The notes: generated by a model not told the origin, from the sequence alone. DNA of 64,000 nucleotides from Streptococcus mitis subsp. hohhotensis (GCF_000722775.1 NZ_JPFZ01000009.1:924410-988409), one strand, 5' to 3'; counted from the stretch's first letter, positions 25,692-34,848 are shown. Program-made: numbers and translations.

Positions 25692-26786
25692 TTATCCTTC
25701 TAATGCTTGGCGCAAATCTGCAATCAAATCTCTAGCATCCTCAATCCCAATTGACAAGCGCAAGAGGTCATCTGTCAAACCATAAGAATGGCGTACTTCT
25801 GCTGGAATATCAGCGTGAGTTTGCGTCGTTGGATAAGTAATGAGACTTTCTACCCCACCCAAACTTTCCGCAAAAGAGAAGACCTTGAGACTGTTCAAAA
25901 TATGAGGAATGCGTGTTTCATCGGCTACTTTAAAGGAAATCATCCCCCCTCGACCAGTGTAGAGAACTTCCTTAACTGCTGGAGAATCCTTCAAAAAGTC
26001 AACCACTTCTTGAGCATTGGCTGTTGAGCGCTCCATACGAAGAGACAAGGTCTTGAGACCACGAACCAATTGATAACTGTCAAATGGAGACAAGACTGCC
26101 CCTGTCGTATTGAGATTGTAAAAGAGTTTCTCGTATAGTTCTAAACTATTGGTCACAACCACTCCAGCCAAGACATCATTGTGTCCTGCTAGATACTTGG
26201 TTGCTGAATGGAGAACGATATCTGCTCCATCTTCAATCGGACGTTGGTAGATAGGGCTGTAGAAAGTATTGTCCACCACCACTTTGGCACCCTTAGCATG
26301 AGCTAATTTGGCTAGTTTTTCGATATCAAATTCCAACATCAAAGGATTGGTTGGTGTTTCGATATAGAGGACATCCACGTCCTTTTCTAACTCGGCAATC
26401 AATTCTTCTTCTGTATTGGCATAGTTAAAATGGAAACGGCCTTCCTGCTCCACTTGGTTAAACCAGCGGAAAGAACCACCATAAAGGTCACGGACAGCCA
26501 AGACCTTACTTCCTACTGGAAAGACGCTAAAGGCCAGTACAATTGCTGACATTCCTGAGCTAGTAGCTAGGGCATAGTCTGCTGACTCAATAGCCGCCAA
26601 GACTTCTTCCGCCTTACTGCGAGTTGGGTTTTTGGTGCGCGTATAGTCAAATCCAGTAGATTTACCAAACTCTGGATGCTGATAGGTCGTTGAAAAATGA
26701 AGCGGTGTCACCAAAGCTCCTGTCGCTTCATCTGATTTAATGCCCGCCTGGGCCAAAATTGTGTTGATGTGTAATTCCTTGCTCAT
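25692..26786 (-). CDS. metC: Cystathionine beta-lyase / gamma-synthase family enzyme
   Basis: A 364-residue Cys/Met-metabolism PLP enzyme. Typical features are TTYQHPEFG near the start, YTRTKNPTRSKAEEVLA, the PLP-binding lysine in HSATKYLAGHNDVLAG and the C-terminal LRLSIGIEDARDLIADL. Family members interconvert cystathionine, homocysteine and cysteine; lyase and synthase cannot be separated on sequence alone. An extended -10 (TGGTACAAT) lies about 24 bp upstream, next to a BOX element. Confidence 0.9.
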   Translation of the reverse strand: MSKELHINTILAQAGIKSDEATGALVTPLHFSTTYQHPEFGKSTGFDYTRTKNPTRSKAEEVLAAIESADYALATSSGMSAIVLAFSVFPVGSKVLAVRDLYGGSFRWFNQVEQEGRFHFNYANTEEELIAELEKDVDVLYIETPTNPLMLEFDIEKLAKLAHAKGAKVVVDNTFYSPIYQRPIEDGADIVLHSATKYLAGHNDVLAGVVVTNSLELYEKLFYNLNTTGAVLSPFDSYQLVRGLKTLSLRMERSTANAQEVVDFLKDSPAVKEVLYTGRGGMISFKVADETRIPHILNSLKVFSFAESLGGVESLITYPTTQTHADIPAEVRHSYGLTDDLLRLSIGIEDARDLIADLRQALEG

Positions 26787-26884
26787 ACAATACCTCCAAA
26801 TCTATAGTAACTATTGTACCACTTATTTTCATAAACTCATTTTCTTCTTTTCAAGAGCTAGTTATAGTTTAAAACTATAGACTT

Positions 26885-27170
26885 ATACTCTTCGAAAATC
26901 TCTTCAAACCACGTCAGCGTCGCCTTACCGTAGGTATATGTTACTGACTTCGTCAGTTCTATCTGCAACCTCAAAACAGTGTTTTGAGCTGACTTCGTCA
27001 GTTCTATCTGCAACCTCAAAACAGTGTTTTGAGCTGACTTCGTCAGTTCTATCTGCAACCTCAAAACAGTGTTTTGAGCTGACTTCGTCAGTCTTATCTA
27101 CAACCTCAAAATAGTGTTTTGAGCAACCTGCGGCTAGCTTCCTAGTTTGCTCTTTGATTTTCATTGAGTA
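26885..27170 (+). repeat. BOX element with four boxB units (boxA-boxB4-boxC)
   Basis: boxA starts at ATACTCTTCGAAAATC and contains the CGTCAGCGTCGCC core; four 45-bp boxB units follow (each with CTGACTTCGTCAG and CAGTGTTTTGAG-like halves), the first three almost identical and the fourth diverged; boxC ends at TTTTCATTGAGTA. It lies between metC and the 27232 gene. Each boxB can form a hairpin from GACTTCGTC and from CAAAACAGTGTTTTG. Confidence 0.95.
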
Positions 27171-27189
27171 CTAGCTAGTAAAGCTAAAA

Positions 27190-27221
27190 AGAATCCAGAA
27201 AAGCTTCCAGATTCTTTTGTG
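27190..27221 (-). terminator. Terminator after the PH-like gene
   Basis: AAAGAATC and GATTCTTT pair around an inner AAGCTT-containing loop; TTTTT follows on the minus strand, just past the stop at 27232. Confidence 0.65.
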
Positions 27222-27231
27222 AAAATGATTG

Positions 27232-27693
27232 CTAGGGTTTACTGTGAACGAAAAAATCCTGTTGGGCTAAATAGTCATAATGGTCTTTGTTAAATTGATA
27301 CTGGCCCACATGCTGACTAACCTGACCGACATCCACGGAAAAAATGTAGTTTTCATTTTGATAGTTCCAGTTCAGCCTAACTGTATTCAAAACTGTCTTA
27401 TAAGTAAAATCTTGAACTTGATTCCAAGGCATCTCTACGACTTGATTAGAGCGATTTTCAGTTATATCACTGATGTCCATCAAGTAGATTCCCTTAGGTG
27501 TGAATGCCAGAATCTTAGGCTTCACACTCGACTGAACATAGTAGGAACCACCTATAATGAAAAAATCAATAAAGGATTTCAACAATGTCTTTTTCTTAAA
27601 AGCCATCAGAAAATTCTTTTGCCCTTCAATGCGACAAGTTAAAAGAAATGATGCAATCTGTTTTTCTGTTGCAAACTCCATAATAGCGCCCAT
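27232..27693 (-). CDS. Conserved hypothetical protein, PH-like fold possible
   Basis: A 153-residue soluble protein. The pattern of alternating hydrophobic strands in the middle (ILAFTPKGIYLMDIS, VVEMPWNQVQDFTYKT, RLNWNYQNENYIFSVD) resembles bacterial PH-like domains, but no signature motif proves it. Start ATG at 27693 has GGAGG 7 nt upstream. A counterpart lies next to aliB in pneumococcus as I recall. Function unknown. Confidence 0.7.
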   Translation of the reverse strand: MGAIMEFATEKQIASFLLTCRIEGQKNFLMAFKKKTLLKSFIDFFIIGGSYYVQSSVKPKILAFTPKGIYLMDISDITENRSNQVVEMPWNQVQDFTYKTVLNTVRLNWNYQNENYIFSVDVGQVSQHVGQYQFNKDHYDYLAQQDFFVHSKP

Positions 27694-27963
27694 GATGATA
27701 CCTCCATAACGATTAGTAAATAGGCAGATAAGAACTCTTCACATAAAAGAAGAACTTATCATTTGTTACGTTTTATCTTACTTTTTTAGTAGACAGCATC
27801 CCTCCTATAAAATCATTCTAGCATGTGCATACTTCAGTTAACACTGGGTAGATTTTCGAAAATAGTTTTTTACAATCTTTTATTATATTCATTATAGCAT
27901 AAACCCAGTAAACCAATTAAAAAATGTACGCACTTTTCTTCCAAATTTGCCATCATTCTATTA
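27694..27963. other. Leader/promoter region of the 27232 gene
   Basis: On the minus strand an extended -10 (TGCTAGAAT, about 27819-27827) would give a leader of about 120 nt. The leader has a near-perfect hairpin (GATAAGTTCTTC against GAAGAGTTCTTATC, about 27726-27763). An AGGAGG followed almost at once by an 8-codon ORF is present, but the spacing is too short to support it. Beyond the promoter the DNA is plain up to the aliB terminator. Confidence 0.45.
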
Positions 27964-27997
27964 AAAAACGACAGTTTCCTTCGAAACCATCGTTTTT
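27964..27997 (-). terminator. Intrinsic terminator after aliB
   Basis: AAAAACGATGGTTTC and GAAACTGTCGTTTTT pair with a short loop (two mismatches), ending in T-runs on the minus strand. Confidence 0.8.
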
Positions 27998-28009
27998 CTT
28001 GAAAAATCC

Positions 28010-29968
28010 TTATTTGACATGTTTTGCCAATTCTTCTTGGGCTTTTTTATTAGATTCTTCTTTTTCTTTCAACCATTTTTCTTTGGCTTTTTCATATTCG
28101 TCTTTTGTAACTGTCTTATCTTGTACTTTGAGATATTTATATGATTCGATACCTTTATTACCAGCTAATGAATATGGTGTTGAGAAAGGAACAACTTTTC
28201 TCAATGTTGGTGTTCCACCCTTAGAAACATTTGGAATCGCTAAAGCGCTATCCACCAACCAAGCTTGGGCATCTGCATACTTTTCATAGCGTTTTGCAAG
28301 ATCTTGTTCCTTATTGGCTTCTTCCAACATTTGAGTGTAGACATCCAATCCAACAGCCTTGGCCTTGTCATTGGCTTCACCTGGCTCTAAACCTAGATTT
28401 TGCATCAAACCACCAGAATTAAGGTTGAAGACATCAAGATAGGTTGAAGGATCTTGGTAATCAGGACCCCAACCACCGTTGTAAAGATCATAATCCTTCT
28501 GAGCTGCTGTCTGAGCCAAATAGCTTGTATTGTCATAATCTTCAGTAGTGAGTTGTTGAATATCAATTACAACGTTCTCTGCACCTAAAGCTGCTTCAAT
28601 AGATTGCTTCATAGAATTTGCCTCTTGAACACCCTGTTTAGCAGCTTGGTCAACTGTCATGTCCAAGTGGATAGGGAATTGAATTCCTTTAGCTTGGAGT
28701 TCTTTCTTAGCCTCTGCAAATTTAGCCTTGGCTTTTTCAGCATTGTAGTATGGATCTTGGGCATCAGCAAAGTTGATTCCTTGCCATTCTTTACCGTAGT
28801 TAACCATTTTAGACGCAACTACTTCACCAAAGTCTTTGCCATTGATACTTACGAAGTTTGGTGGAACGACTAGGTTACGCAAAATCTTGGTTGCACCATC
28901 CTCTCCTTGAGATTGAGCCCCGTAAGCTGTCCGGTCATAGGCAAAGTTAATGGCTTGACGGAAGTTTTTATTAAGAACCGCTTCCTGAGTCGATTTCTTT
29001 TCAGCATCACTTGTCTTGGAAGTGAATTTATAAGATTTTCTATCTAGGTTAAAGTTTAAGAAATAAGAAGTGGCATCTTGCAAGCTATAGATGATATTGT
29101 CCTTATTCTTTTCTTTAATACCTTCAAAGCTTGCACTATTTGGATAAAGGCGAGCATAACTATAAGCTCCCTCAACAAAGTTACGAGCTAGTGCATCTTG
29201 GTCACTACCATCATAATAAGCCAATTTCACATCATCTACAAAGACATTTTTAGCATCCCAGTAGTTCGGATTTTTCTTGAATTCAATGACAGATTTTGAA
29301 ACAAAGGATTTCATCAAGAAAGGTCCATTGTACAAAATACTAGATGGGGCTACCTTCCCAAAATCATCACCTTTTGATTTCAAGAAATCCGCATTGACTG
29401 GGAAGAGAATGGTTGAAGTTGTTTTTGAGTTCCAGTAAGATTCTGGTCGTGTCAAGGTATATTGAACCGTTTGGTCGTCAAGAGCCTTGACTCCGACAGT
29501 TGAAAAGTCGCTTGTTTTCCCGTTGATATAGTCATCTAAACCAGCAACGGATTCTTGCACCAAGTATAAGGCTTCGGATTTTTTATCTGCTGCATATTTC
29601 AAACCAGTTACAAAATCTTGGGCAGTTACAGGAGCATATTCATCTCCATCTGCAGTATACCATTTAGCATCTTTACGCAGTTTGTAGGTATAGGTCAAGC
29701 CATCCTTGGATACACTCCAATCCTCTGCCAAAGATGGGATATAATTCCCATACTGGTCATTTTCCATGAGCCCATCTACCAAATTAACCACGATATCATT
29801 GGTTGTTGCCCTGTTTTCTGCTAGATAATTCAAACTAGACGGATCACTAGTATAAACATAGTTATATGTTTTTGACCCTGTGCTGGAATTTCCACAGGCA
29901 CTTAACAAAATACCTGCACTTAACACGACACCTGCAAGCGTTGCATACTTGGCCTTAGACTTTTTCAT
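28010..29968 (-). CDS. aliB: Oligopeptide-binding lipoprotein, AliB/AmiA type
   Basis: A 652-residue substrate-binding protein (SBP_bac_5 family). The signal peptide ends in LLSACGN with the lipidated cysteine at about residue 25. Mature-region motifs such as YVYTSDPSSLNYL, TYTYKLRKDAKWYTADG, SILYNGPFLMKSF and YNGGWGPDYQDPSTYLDVF match pneumococcal AmiA/AliA/AliB. No permease or ATPase genes are nearby, as usual for orphan Ali proteins, which hand peptides to the Ami transporter and can sense peptides from neighbouring bacteria. AliB is chosen over AliA on gene order; sequence comparison would settle it. Confidence 0.9.
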   Translation of the reverse strand: MKKSKAKYATLAGVVLSAGILLSACGNSSTGSKTYNYVYTSDPSSLNYLAENRATTNDIVVNLVDGLMENDQYGNYIPSLAEDWSVSKDGLTYTYKLRKDAKWYTADGDEYAPVTAQDFVTGLKYAADKKSEALYLVQESVAGLDDYINGKTSDFSTVGVKALDDQTVQYTLTRPESYWNSKTTSTILFPVNADFLKSKGDDFGKVAPSSILYNGPFLMKSFVSKSVIEFKKNPNYWDAKNVFVDDVKLAYYDGSDQDALARNFVEGAYSYARLYPNSASFEGIKEKNKDNIIYSLQDATSYFLNFNLDRKSYKFTSKTSDAEKKSTQEAVLNKNFRQAINFAYDRTAYGAQSQGEDGATKILRNLVVPPNFVSINGKDFGEVVASKMVNYGKEWQGINFADAQDPYYNAEKAKAKFAEAKKELQAKGIQFPIHLDMTVDQAAKQGVQEANSMKQSIEAALGAENVVIDIQQLTTEDYDNTSYLAQTAAQKDYDLYNGGWGPDYQDPSTYLDVFNLNSGGLMQNLGLEPGEANDKAKAVGLDVYTQMLEEANKEQDLAKRYEKYADAQAWLVDSALAIPNVSKGGTPTLRKVVPFSTPYSLAGNKGIESYKYLKVQDKTVTKDEYEKAKEKWLKEKEESNKKAQEELAKHVK

Positions 29969-30000
29969 CTCCAGAACCTCCTGATTTAAATATTTGTTTT

Positions 30001-30029
30001 ATTATACAGTCTAACTACTTTTTAGTCAA
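30001..30029 (-). promoter_or_regulatory. Strong promoter of aliB
   Basis: TTGACT (30029-30024) and TATAAT (30006-30001) on the minus strand with 17-bp spacing and an upstream TG (TGTATAAT). It lies 32 bp before the start codon, with CAGGAGG as SD. Confidence 0.8.
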
Positions 30030-30104
30030 GTGTTTTTTGACATAAAATTCAATTACTTTCGTTATTTATTCTCTGTTTTACATTTTATATCCAATTCTAA
30101 CAAT

Positions 30105-30156
30105 AAAAAATGAATAAGAGAGTGTTTTGGTTTTTAAAAAACTCAACTTATTCATT
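30105..30156 (-). terminator. Terminator after murJ
   Basis: AATGAATAAG and CTTATTCATT are perfect 10-bp arms around a 28-nt loop, followed by TTTTTT on the minus strand. Confidence 0.7.
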
Positions 30157-30175
30157 TTATTTATAAATTATTTTT

Positions 30176-31798
30176 CTAAGAAATTTTTAATTTTACTCGC
30201 AGGCGATCTGCTTGGGCTTTTCCAATCACCTTATCCAACAAACGGGTACGGAGACTCATGACCCCGTATACTCCTCCACCCATGGCACCGACAAGGGATA
30301 CATAAAGGAAGCTCCACAAACGTCCACTTGGTTGGAATACAAATCCTAAAATCCACTGGATGGCACCGACACCGATGAACATAACAAAGGTCAACAAACT
30401 GATTAAAATGGTTCGCTTCAAAATCACCTTGCGCTTAACACCAGTTACTTGACAAATGTCCCGATACATCAAGACATTAGGAATAACGAGGCCGATTGTA
30501 GTGGAAATCAAGGGTCCGTAACTGTGGAAGAGGGCGATGGTAGGTATTTGCAAGACCAGCTTGGCAATGGAACCATAGATAAAATAGAGAACTGCCTTGC
30601 GGTTGCGGAACATGGCCTGAAGCATTGGAGACAAGACCATGTACAAGCCTAAAATAGTAGACTGCAAAACTGCAAAGACAAACAAGCCCATGGCCAAACT
30701 ATCTGGCTTCCCATAAAAGACTGTGTAGAGGGGTTCTCCTACCATGACCACTCCAACCGTTGCTGGTATCAGGAATACGAAAAGCATGGTAATGCTGTCC
30801 TGAACGAGACGAGAAGCTGCCTTCAAATCCCCCTTGACATAGTTTTCAGTCAAGAGTGGTAAACCGACACCCCCAATTGAAACCCCAACAGAAATCAAAA
30901 TCATCGTGATTTTATTAGGATTGGCTGAGAAATAAGAAAACATGACAACCAAGTCCTCGTTGCTGTAGTTGGTAAACCAGCTCATACTATTGATAAAGGT
31001 CAGCTGATCCAAAATCTGGAAGAGCTGGATGGCAGACCCTGTCAGGATAAAAGGAATGGCTTCCTTAATAGTATCAACCAAAAGACGCTTGCTGTTAATC
31101 TTATCCCCTGTTTCAAATACTCTTTTGAGTAAACCTTCTTGAGCAAGGAAATAGACCAAAACTGCAAAACTAGCTACCATGCCGACAAAGGCCGCAAAGG
31201 TCGATTGGGTAACGGCTGCTAGGTAATCTCCTGAACCGAGCTTCATAATGATAAAGGTTGCTAAGAGCATCCAGATAACACGAATGACCTGCTCAGCAAT
31301 TTGACTCATGGCATAAGGTTTGAGGTTATTCATCCCTTGGAAAAATCCTCGGATAACACTCATAGACGGGAAAATCAAGACTCCCCAAGCCAAGCTTTGC
31401 ATGATCGGTATCAAGTCTTTGCCTACGCCAGACAAGTCTGCTAGCCAAGGAGCAAAGACATACAAAACTAAAGCAAAAACGAGGCCAAGTCCTGTCATAA
31501 ATCCTAAAAAGCTCCGAATCAGGGCAAAGCTATGCTCTTCTTCTCGCATGGTATTGTACTTGGCAACTTGCTTGGCCACCGCAACTGGAATCCCTGCTGT
31601 TGAAACCAGCAAGAACCAGGCATAGATGTTGTAGCCCATGGTAAAGAGACCATTAGCCGTAGCCGCATAAGACCCCATCCAGATGTACCAAGGGATAATA
31701 TAGATGGCCCCGAGCAGGCGACTGATAAAGTTACTAGCCGTTAACCAAGCAGTCCCCCGTAACATCTGGGCCTGCTGGTGATTGTTTTCGTGCGACAT
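30176..31798 (-). CDS. murJ: MurJ/YtgP-type lipid II flippase (MOP superfamily)
   Basis: A 540-residue membrane protein with about fourteen transmembrane helices of the MATE-like MOP superfamily, PST/MviN side. Family features include LRGTAWLTASNFISRLLGAIYIIPWY and the central SWFTNYSNEDLV loop region. Firmicute YtgP proteins of this kind move lipid II across the membrane. The start at 31798 (MSHENN) has GAGGAA 5 nt upstream; the longer frame opens with TTG. It is divergent from murE, which makes a peptidoglycan precursor, supporting a lipid II rather than capsule substrate; a capsule-type flippase is the alternative. Confidence 0.85.
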   Translation of the reverse strand: MSHENNHQQAQMLRGTAWLTASNFISRLLGAIYIIPWYIWMGSYAATANGLFTMGYNIYAWFLLVSTAGIPVAVAKQVAKYNTMREEEHSFALIRSFLGFMTGLGLVFALVLYVFAPWLADLSGVGKDLIPIMQSLAWGVLIFPSMSVIRGFFQGMNNLKPYAMSQIAEQVIRVIWMLLATFIIMKLGSGDYLAAVTQSTFAAFVGMVASFAVLVYFLAQEGLLKRVFETGDKINSKRLLVDTIKEAIPFILTGSAIQLFQILDQLTFINSMSWFTNYSNEDLVVMFSYFSANPNKITMILISVGVSIGGVGLPLLTENYVKGDLKAASRLVQDSITMLFVFLIPATVGVVMVGEPLYTVFYGKPDSLAMGLFVFAVLQSTILGLYMVLSPMLQAMFRNRKAVLYFIYGSIAKLVLQIPTIALFHSYGPLISTTIGLVIPNVLMYRDICQVTGVKRKVILKRTILISLLTFVMFIGVGAIQWILGFVFQPSGRLWSFLYVSLVGAMGGGVYGVMSLRTRLLDKVIGKAQADRLRVKLKIS

Positions 31799-31845
31799 AG
31801 ATTCCTCATTCAATTTTGATAACTAGGAAAAACTCCTTATCTTCC

Positions 31846-31874
31846 ATTATAAACTTTTCCTTGTTACTTGTAAA
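31846..31874 (-). promoter_or_regulatory. Promoter of murJ
   Basis: TTTACA (31874-31869) and TATAAT (31851-31846) on the minus strand, 17 bp apart. Its -35 occupies nearly the same base pairs as the -35 of murE on the other strand. Confidence 0.75.
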
Positions 31875-31896
31875 TTTGTGACTTTCGGTTTACAAT
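31868..31896 (+). promoter_or_regulatory. Promoter of murE, predicting a leaderless mRNA
   Basis: TTGTAA (31868-31873) and TACAAT (31891-31896), 17 bp apart. Seven bases separate the -10 from the murE ATG, so the transcript would start at or 1 nt before the start codon. Confidence 0.65.
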
Positions 31897-31903
31897 AGAA
31901 AGT

Positions 31904-33349
31904 ATGATTAAGATTGAAACCGTATTAGATATATTAAAGAAAGATGGTCTATTCCGCGAGATTATCGACCAAGGACATTATCACTACAACTACAGCCATG
32001 TCGTGTTTGACACCATCTGCTATGACAGTCGCAAGGCCAAAGAAAAGAGCCTCTTTTTCGTCAAAGGTGCTGCCTTTAAGAAGGAATTTCTGATTTCTGC
32101 CATCTCTCAAGGTCTCGATTGGTATGTGGCTGAAAAGGACTATGAAGTTGGTATTCCTGCCATTATCGTCAGTGATATCAAGAAAGCTATGAGTTTGATT
32201 TCTATGGAATTTTATGGAAATCCACAGGAAAAACTCAAACTCCTTGCCTTTACTGGTACTAAGGGTAAGACAACAGCAGCCTATTTCGCCTATAACATTT
32301 TATCTCAAGGGCATCGCCCTGCTATGCTCTCGACTATGAATACAACTCTAGATGGCAAGACTTTCTTTAAGTCTGCATTGACAACTCCTGAGAGTATTGA
32401 CCTCTTTGATATGATGAATCAGGCTGTGCAAAATGACCGTACCCACCTCATCATGGAAGTCTCCAGTCAAGCCTATCTGGTCAAACGTGTCTATGGTCTA
32501 ACCTTTGATGTGGGAGTTTTCCTCAATATCAGCCCAGACCATATTGGCCCGATTGAGCATCCGACGTTTGAAGACTACTTCTACCACAAGCGACTCTTGA
32601 TGGAACATAGCCGAGCAGTCATCATTAACAGTGACATGGACCACTTCTCTGTACTAAAAGAACAAGTGGCAGATCAAGACCATGATTTCTATGGTAGCCA
32701 GTCTGATAACCAAATCGAAAACTCCAAAGCCTTTAGCTTTTCAGCTACTGGTAAACTCTCTGGAGACTATGATATCCAACTGATTGGCCACTTCAACCAA
32801 GAAAATGCCGTTGCTGCTGGACTTGCTTGCCTCCGTCTCGGAGCTAGTCTTGAGGACATCAAAAAAGGCATCGCTGCAACCCGCGTTCCTGGTCGTATGG
32901 AAGTTCTCACCCAGAAAAATGGAGCCAAGGTCTTCATCGACTACGCCCACAACGGTGACAGTCTGAAAAAACTCATCAATGTGGTTGAAACTCATCAAAC
33001 CGGAAAAATTGCTCTGGTTCTGGGTTCAACAGGAAACAAGGGAGAAAGTCGCCGTAAGGACTTTGGCCTCCTCCTCAATCAACATCCCGAGATTCAAGTC
33101 TTTTTGACTGCTGATGACCCCAACTATGAAGACCCAATGTCCATTGCAGATGAAATCAGTAGCTACATCAATCATCCTGTTGAAAAAATTGCGGATCGCC
33201 AAGAAGCCATCAAGGCGGCAATGTCCATCACTGAACAAGAACTCGATGCTGTCATTATTGCTGGTAAGGGAGCCGATTGCTACCAAATCATCCAGGGAAA
33301 GAAAGAAGCCTACCCAGGAGATACAGATGTCGCAGAAAATTATTTATAA
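31904..33349 (+). CDS. murE: UDP-MurNAc-tripeptide synthetase, lysine-adding
   Basis: A 481-residue ligase adding L-lysine to UDP-MurNAc-L-Ala-D-Glu. The P-loop is [12 protein letters not shown] (GTKGKTT at 118-124). Near 403-408 the substrate loop reads DDPNYEDP: the DDPN form marks lysine-type enzymes, whereas meso-diaminopimelate enzymes carry DNPR. It is one of the few plus-strand genes. The start codon has only a weak SD (AGAAAG) and the promoter lies unusually close. Confidence 0.96.
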   Translation: MIKIETVLDILKKDGLFREIIDQGHYHYNYSHVVFDTICYDSRKAKEKSLFFVKGAAFKKEFLISAISQGLDWYVAEKDYEVGIPAIIVSDIKKAMSLISMEFYGNPQEKLKLLAFTGTKGKTTAAYFAYNILSQGHRPAMLSTMNTTLDGKTFFKSALTTPESIDLFDMMNQAVQNDRTHLIMEVSSQAYLVKRVYGLTFDVGVFLNISPDHIGPIEHPTFEDYFYHKRLLMEHSRAVIINSDMDHFSVLKEQVADQDHDFYGSQSDNQIENSKAFSFSATGKLSGDYDIQLIGHFNQENAVAAGLACLRLGASLEDIKKGIAATRVPGRMEVLTQKNGAKVFIDYAHNGDSLKKLINVVETHQTGKIALVLGSTGNKGESRRKDFGLLLNQHPEIQVFLTADDPNYEDPMSIADEISSYINHPVEKIADRQEAIKAAMSITEQELDAVIIAGKGADCYQIIQGKKEAYPGDTDVAENYL

Positions 33350-33354
33350 GAATA

Positions 33355-33390
33355 GAAAAAATCAAGGGAAAATGAAACCCTTGATTTTTT
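33355..33390. terminator. Bidirectional terminator between murE and csbD
   Basis: AAATCAAGGG and CCCTTGATTT are perfect arms with a 9-nt loop, with A-run before and T-run after, so it can serve both convergent genes. Confidence 0.85.
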
Positions 33391-33394
33391 ACTA

Positions 33395-33589
33395 TTATTT
33401 AGTAAAAACGTTTTTCAAACCTTCAACGGCACCTTCTACAGCACCTTTAGCATCTTCTACAACGTCTTTTGCCTTAGCAACTGTTTTTTCAACAGCGCCT
33501 TCTGCTTCAGTCTTACCATCTCCAGTAACTTTACCAAATCCTTCTTTGATAGCGCCTGTTGCTTGTTCCAATTTGTTTTCAAGTGACAT
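33395..33589 (-). CDS. CsbD-family stress protein
   Basis: A 64-residue hydrophilic protein of the CsbD family: [24 protein letters not shown] is the typical start, followed by Ala/Glu/Lys-rich helices ([22 protein letters not shown]). Family members accumulate under general stress; the molecular role is unknown. The ATG at 33589 has AAAGGAGA 8 nt upstream; the longer frame starting at 33667 is not supported. Confidence 0.88.
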   Translation of the reverse strand: MSLENKLEQATGAIKEGFGKVTGDGKTEAEGAVEKTVAKAKDVVEDAKGAVEGAVEGLKNVFTK

Positions 33590-33616
33590 ATGATTGTCTC
33601 CTTTAGTTTTATTCCG

Positions 33617-33638
33617 ATATGTGTTACCGGTTACATAT
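33617..33638. promoter_or_regulatory. Operator-like palindrome in the csbD promoter
   Basis: ATATGT and ACATAT flank a central GTTACCGGTTAC-like core (ACCGGT). On the minus strand the core reads TGTAACCGGTAACA, close to the catabolite-repression (cre) consensus. It sits just downstream of a TTGACT / TATAAA promoter, in the position of a repressor site. Confidence 0.4.
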
Positions 33639-33688
33639 AGTTTATACCGAATACTAAGGAAAGTCAAACAATGTGCTCAGAAAAAAAA

Positions 33689-34339
33689 TCAGGCCAAGTA
33701 GAAAGTTAATCTTTCCTTATCAAAATCGACGGCCAACTCATACTTTCCATCTTCATTTTGAATAATATAACCTAGGACAACTAAACTGTCCACAAAGATA
33801 TCACGGCGTTTCTGCATCAGTTGATCTTTTTTGAGAAATTTTAGCAAAAAAGTTGTCATATATTTGAGAGCATACTCAGGATTAACATCTCCCAAAATGG
33901 CATAAAGTTCCCGCTGTTTTTCTGTCAAAGGATACTGATGTTTGACATTGTAGAAATAATTAGACAGGGTCATTTTAGTGCGCGCAAAGTCCGTCTTTTC
34001 AACTAAAATAGCTGCATTGGTTTGATTGCGCAATTCCGTCTCAAAACGCTGCTCCAACAAAGTTTGATAGATCGGACTATCTTCTTTAACAAAAATCTCT
34101 TGATCCAGTTCGAGACTATCGAGTGATTCAAGCATAGGAAGATTAAGGTAATAACGCTTATTTTCTCGTAGAATCAAGCCTGCCTTTATATACTCTTCCA
34201 TGAGTTTATCAACTGCAACATCTGGAAATTGAGCCTTAATTTCTCGCAAAATAACATCCTCATGCTGGTCCAGATAGCGGATCAATTCTCTAAAAAATGG
34301 CTGTCTCGTCAAACGAGATGGATTAAAAATCTGAATCAT
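33689..34339 (-). CDS. DUF1803-type conserved streptococcal protein
   Basis: A 216-residue soluble protein. The N-terminal stretch IQIFNPSRLTRQPFFRELIRYLDQHEDVILREIKAQFP and the following winged-helix-like segment match the streptococcal DUF1803 group as I remember it. No catalytic motif is visible. Its start overlaps the end of the upstream YiiX-like gene by 17 bp, so the two are coupled. Function unknown. Confidence 0.75.
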   Translation of the reverse strand: MIQIFNPSRLTRQPFFRELIRYLDQHEDVILREIKAQFPDVAVDKLMEEYIKAGLILRENKRYYLNLPMLESLDSLELDQEIFVKEDSPIYQTLLEQRFETELRNQTNAAILVEKTDFARTKMTLSNYFYNVKHQYPLTEKQRELYAILGDVNPEYALKYMTTFLLKFLKKDQLMQKRRDIFVDSLVVLGYIIQNEDGKYELAVDFDKERLTFYLA

Positions 34340-34835
34340 GAAGATTCCTTTCTTTACTTTCTAACAGAGGCGATGTTGCCAACTGACTAGGATTGGTCCC
34401 AGCTTGGTTCAGAGGAACAGGAAGACCTAGTTCTCTATAATACTCTCTCCAAAAATCACTAATCTCCTGAGTCCCATCCCCAAATTTCATAGGAATGGTT
34501 TCAAAAATCGGTAGGATTTCTGCTATGTACTGGGAACAGTAGAAACCATGTCCATCTGGATAGAAAGAAGCATTATAAGGAGCTCCAAGATGTTTGCAAG
34601 CTTTTTCCTTCACAGACTGGATATCCATTTCTGGGTAAATATATAGGTCGTACAAGTGATTGGACTCAAAGAAGTTTGCTGGTTCCTGACAAACAACACC
34701 AGCCTGTCCACTAGCGTGGTAAATCATCCCATCCAAACAAATCGCAACATGGTTATAGCTGCCTGTGGAAGTCTGGATGGCCTGTCCCATATCTGACTCA
34801 TCTCTCACAAAAATCAAATCGCCATTTTCTAACAT
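34323..34835 (-). CDS. YiiX/NlpC-P60-like papain-fold hydrolase
   Basis: A 170-residue protein. The N-terminal GDLIFVRDESDMGQAIQTSTGSYNHVAI gives the catalytic histidine (H29) of permuted papain-fold enzymes, and FYCSQY gives the cysteine (C100). Order H before C is the circularly permuted YiiX/YebB arrangement. No signal peptide is present, so it acts in the cytoplasm. The substrate (amide or thioester) is unknown. The C-terminal 30 residues look disordered. Confidence 0.78.
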   Translation of the reverse strand: MLENGDLIFVRDESDMGQAIQTSTGSYNHVAICLDGMIYHASGQAGVVCQEPANFFESNHLYDLYIYPEMDIQSVKEKACKHLGAPYNASFYPDGHGFYCSQYIAEILPIFETIPMKFGDGTQEISDFWREYYRELGLPVPLNQAGTNPSQLATSPLLESKERNLHDSDF

Positions 34836-34848
34836 GCTTCACTCCTAG

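Noticed and set aside
26940-27122. 45-bp repeat array resembling a CRISPR
   Set aside because: The units are contiguous with no spacers and match BOX modules; no cas genes are near.
26858-27164. Two minus-strand ORFs with repeated peptide units
   Set aside because: They are translations of the four 45-bp boxB repeats of a BOX element; no SD, and the repeated peptides simply mirror the DNA repeat.
27790-27830. 8-codon leader ORF before the 27232 gene
   Set aside because: AGGAGG is almost touching the ATG, which is too close for initiation, and nothing else supports it.
33114-33593. Plus-strand ORF of 159 codons
   Set aside because: Overlaps the 3' end of murE in another frame and csbD antisense; composition is that of a shadow frame.
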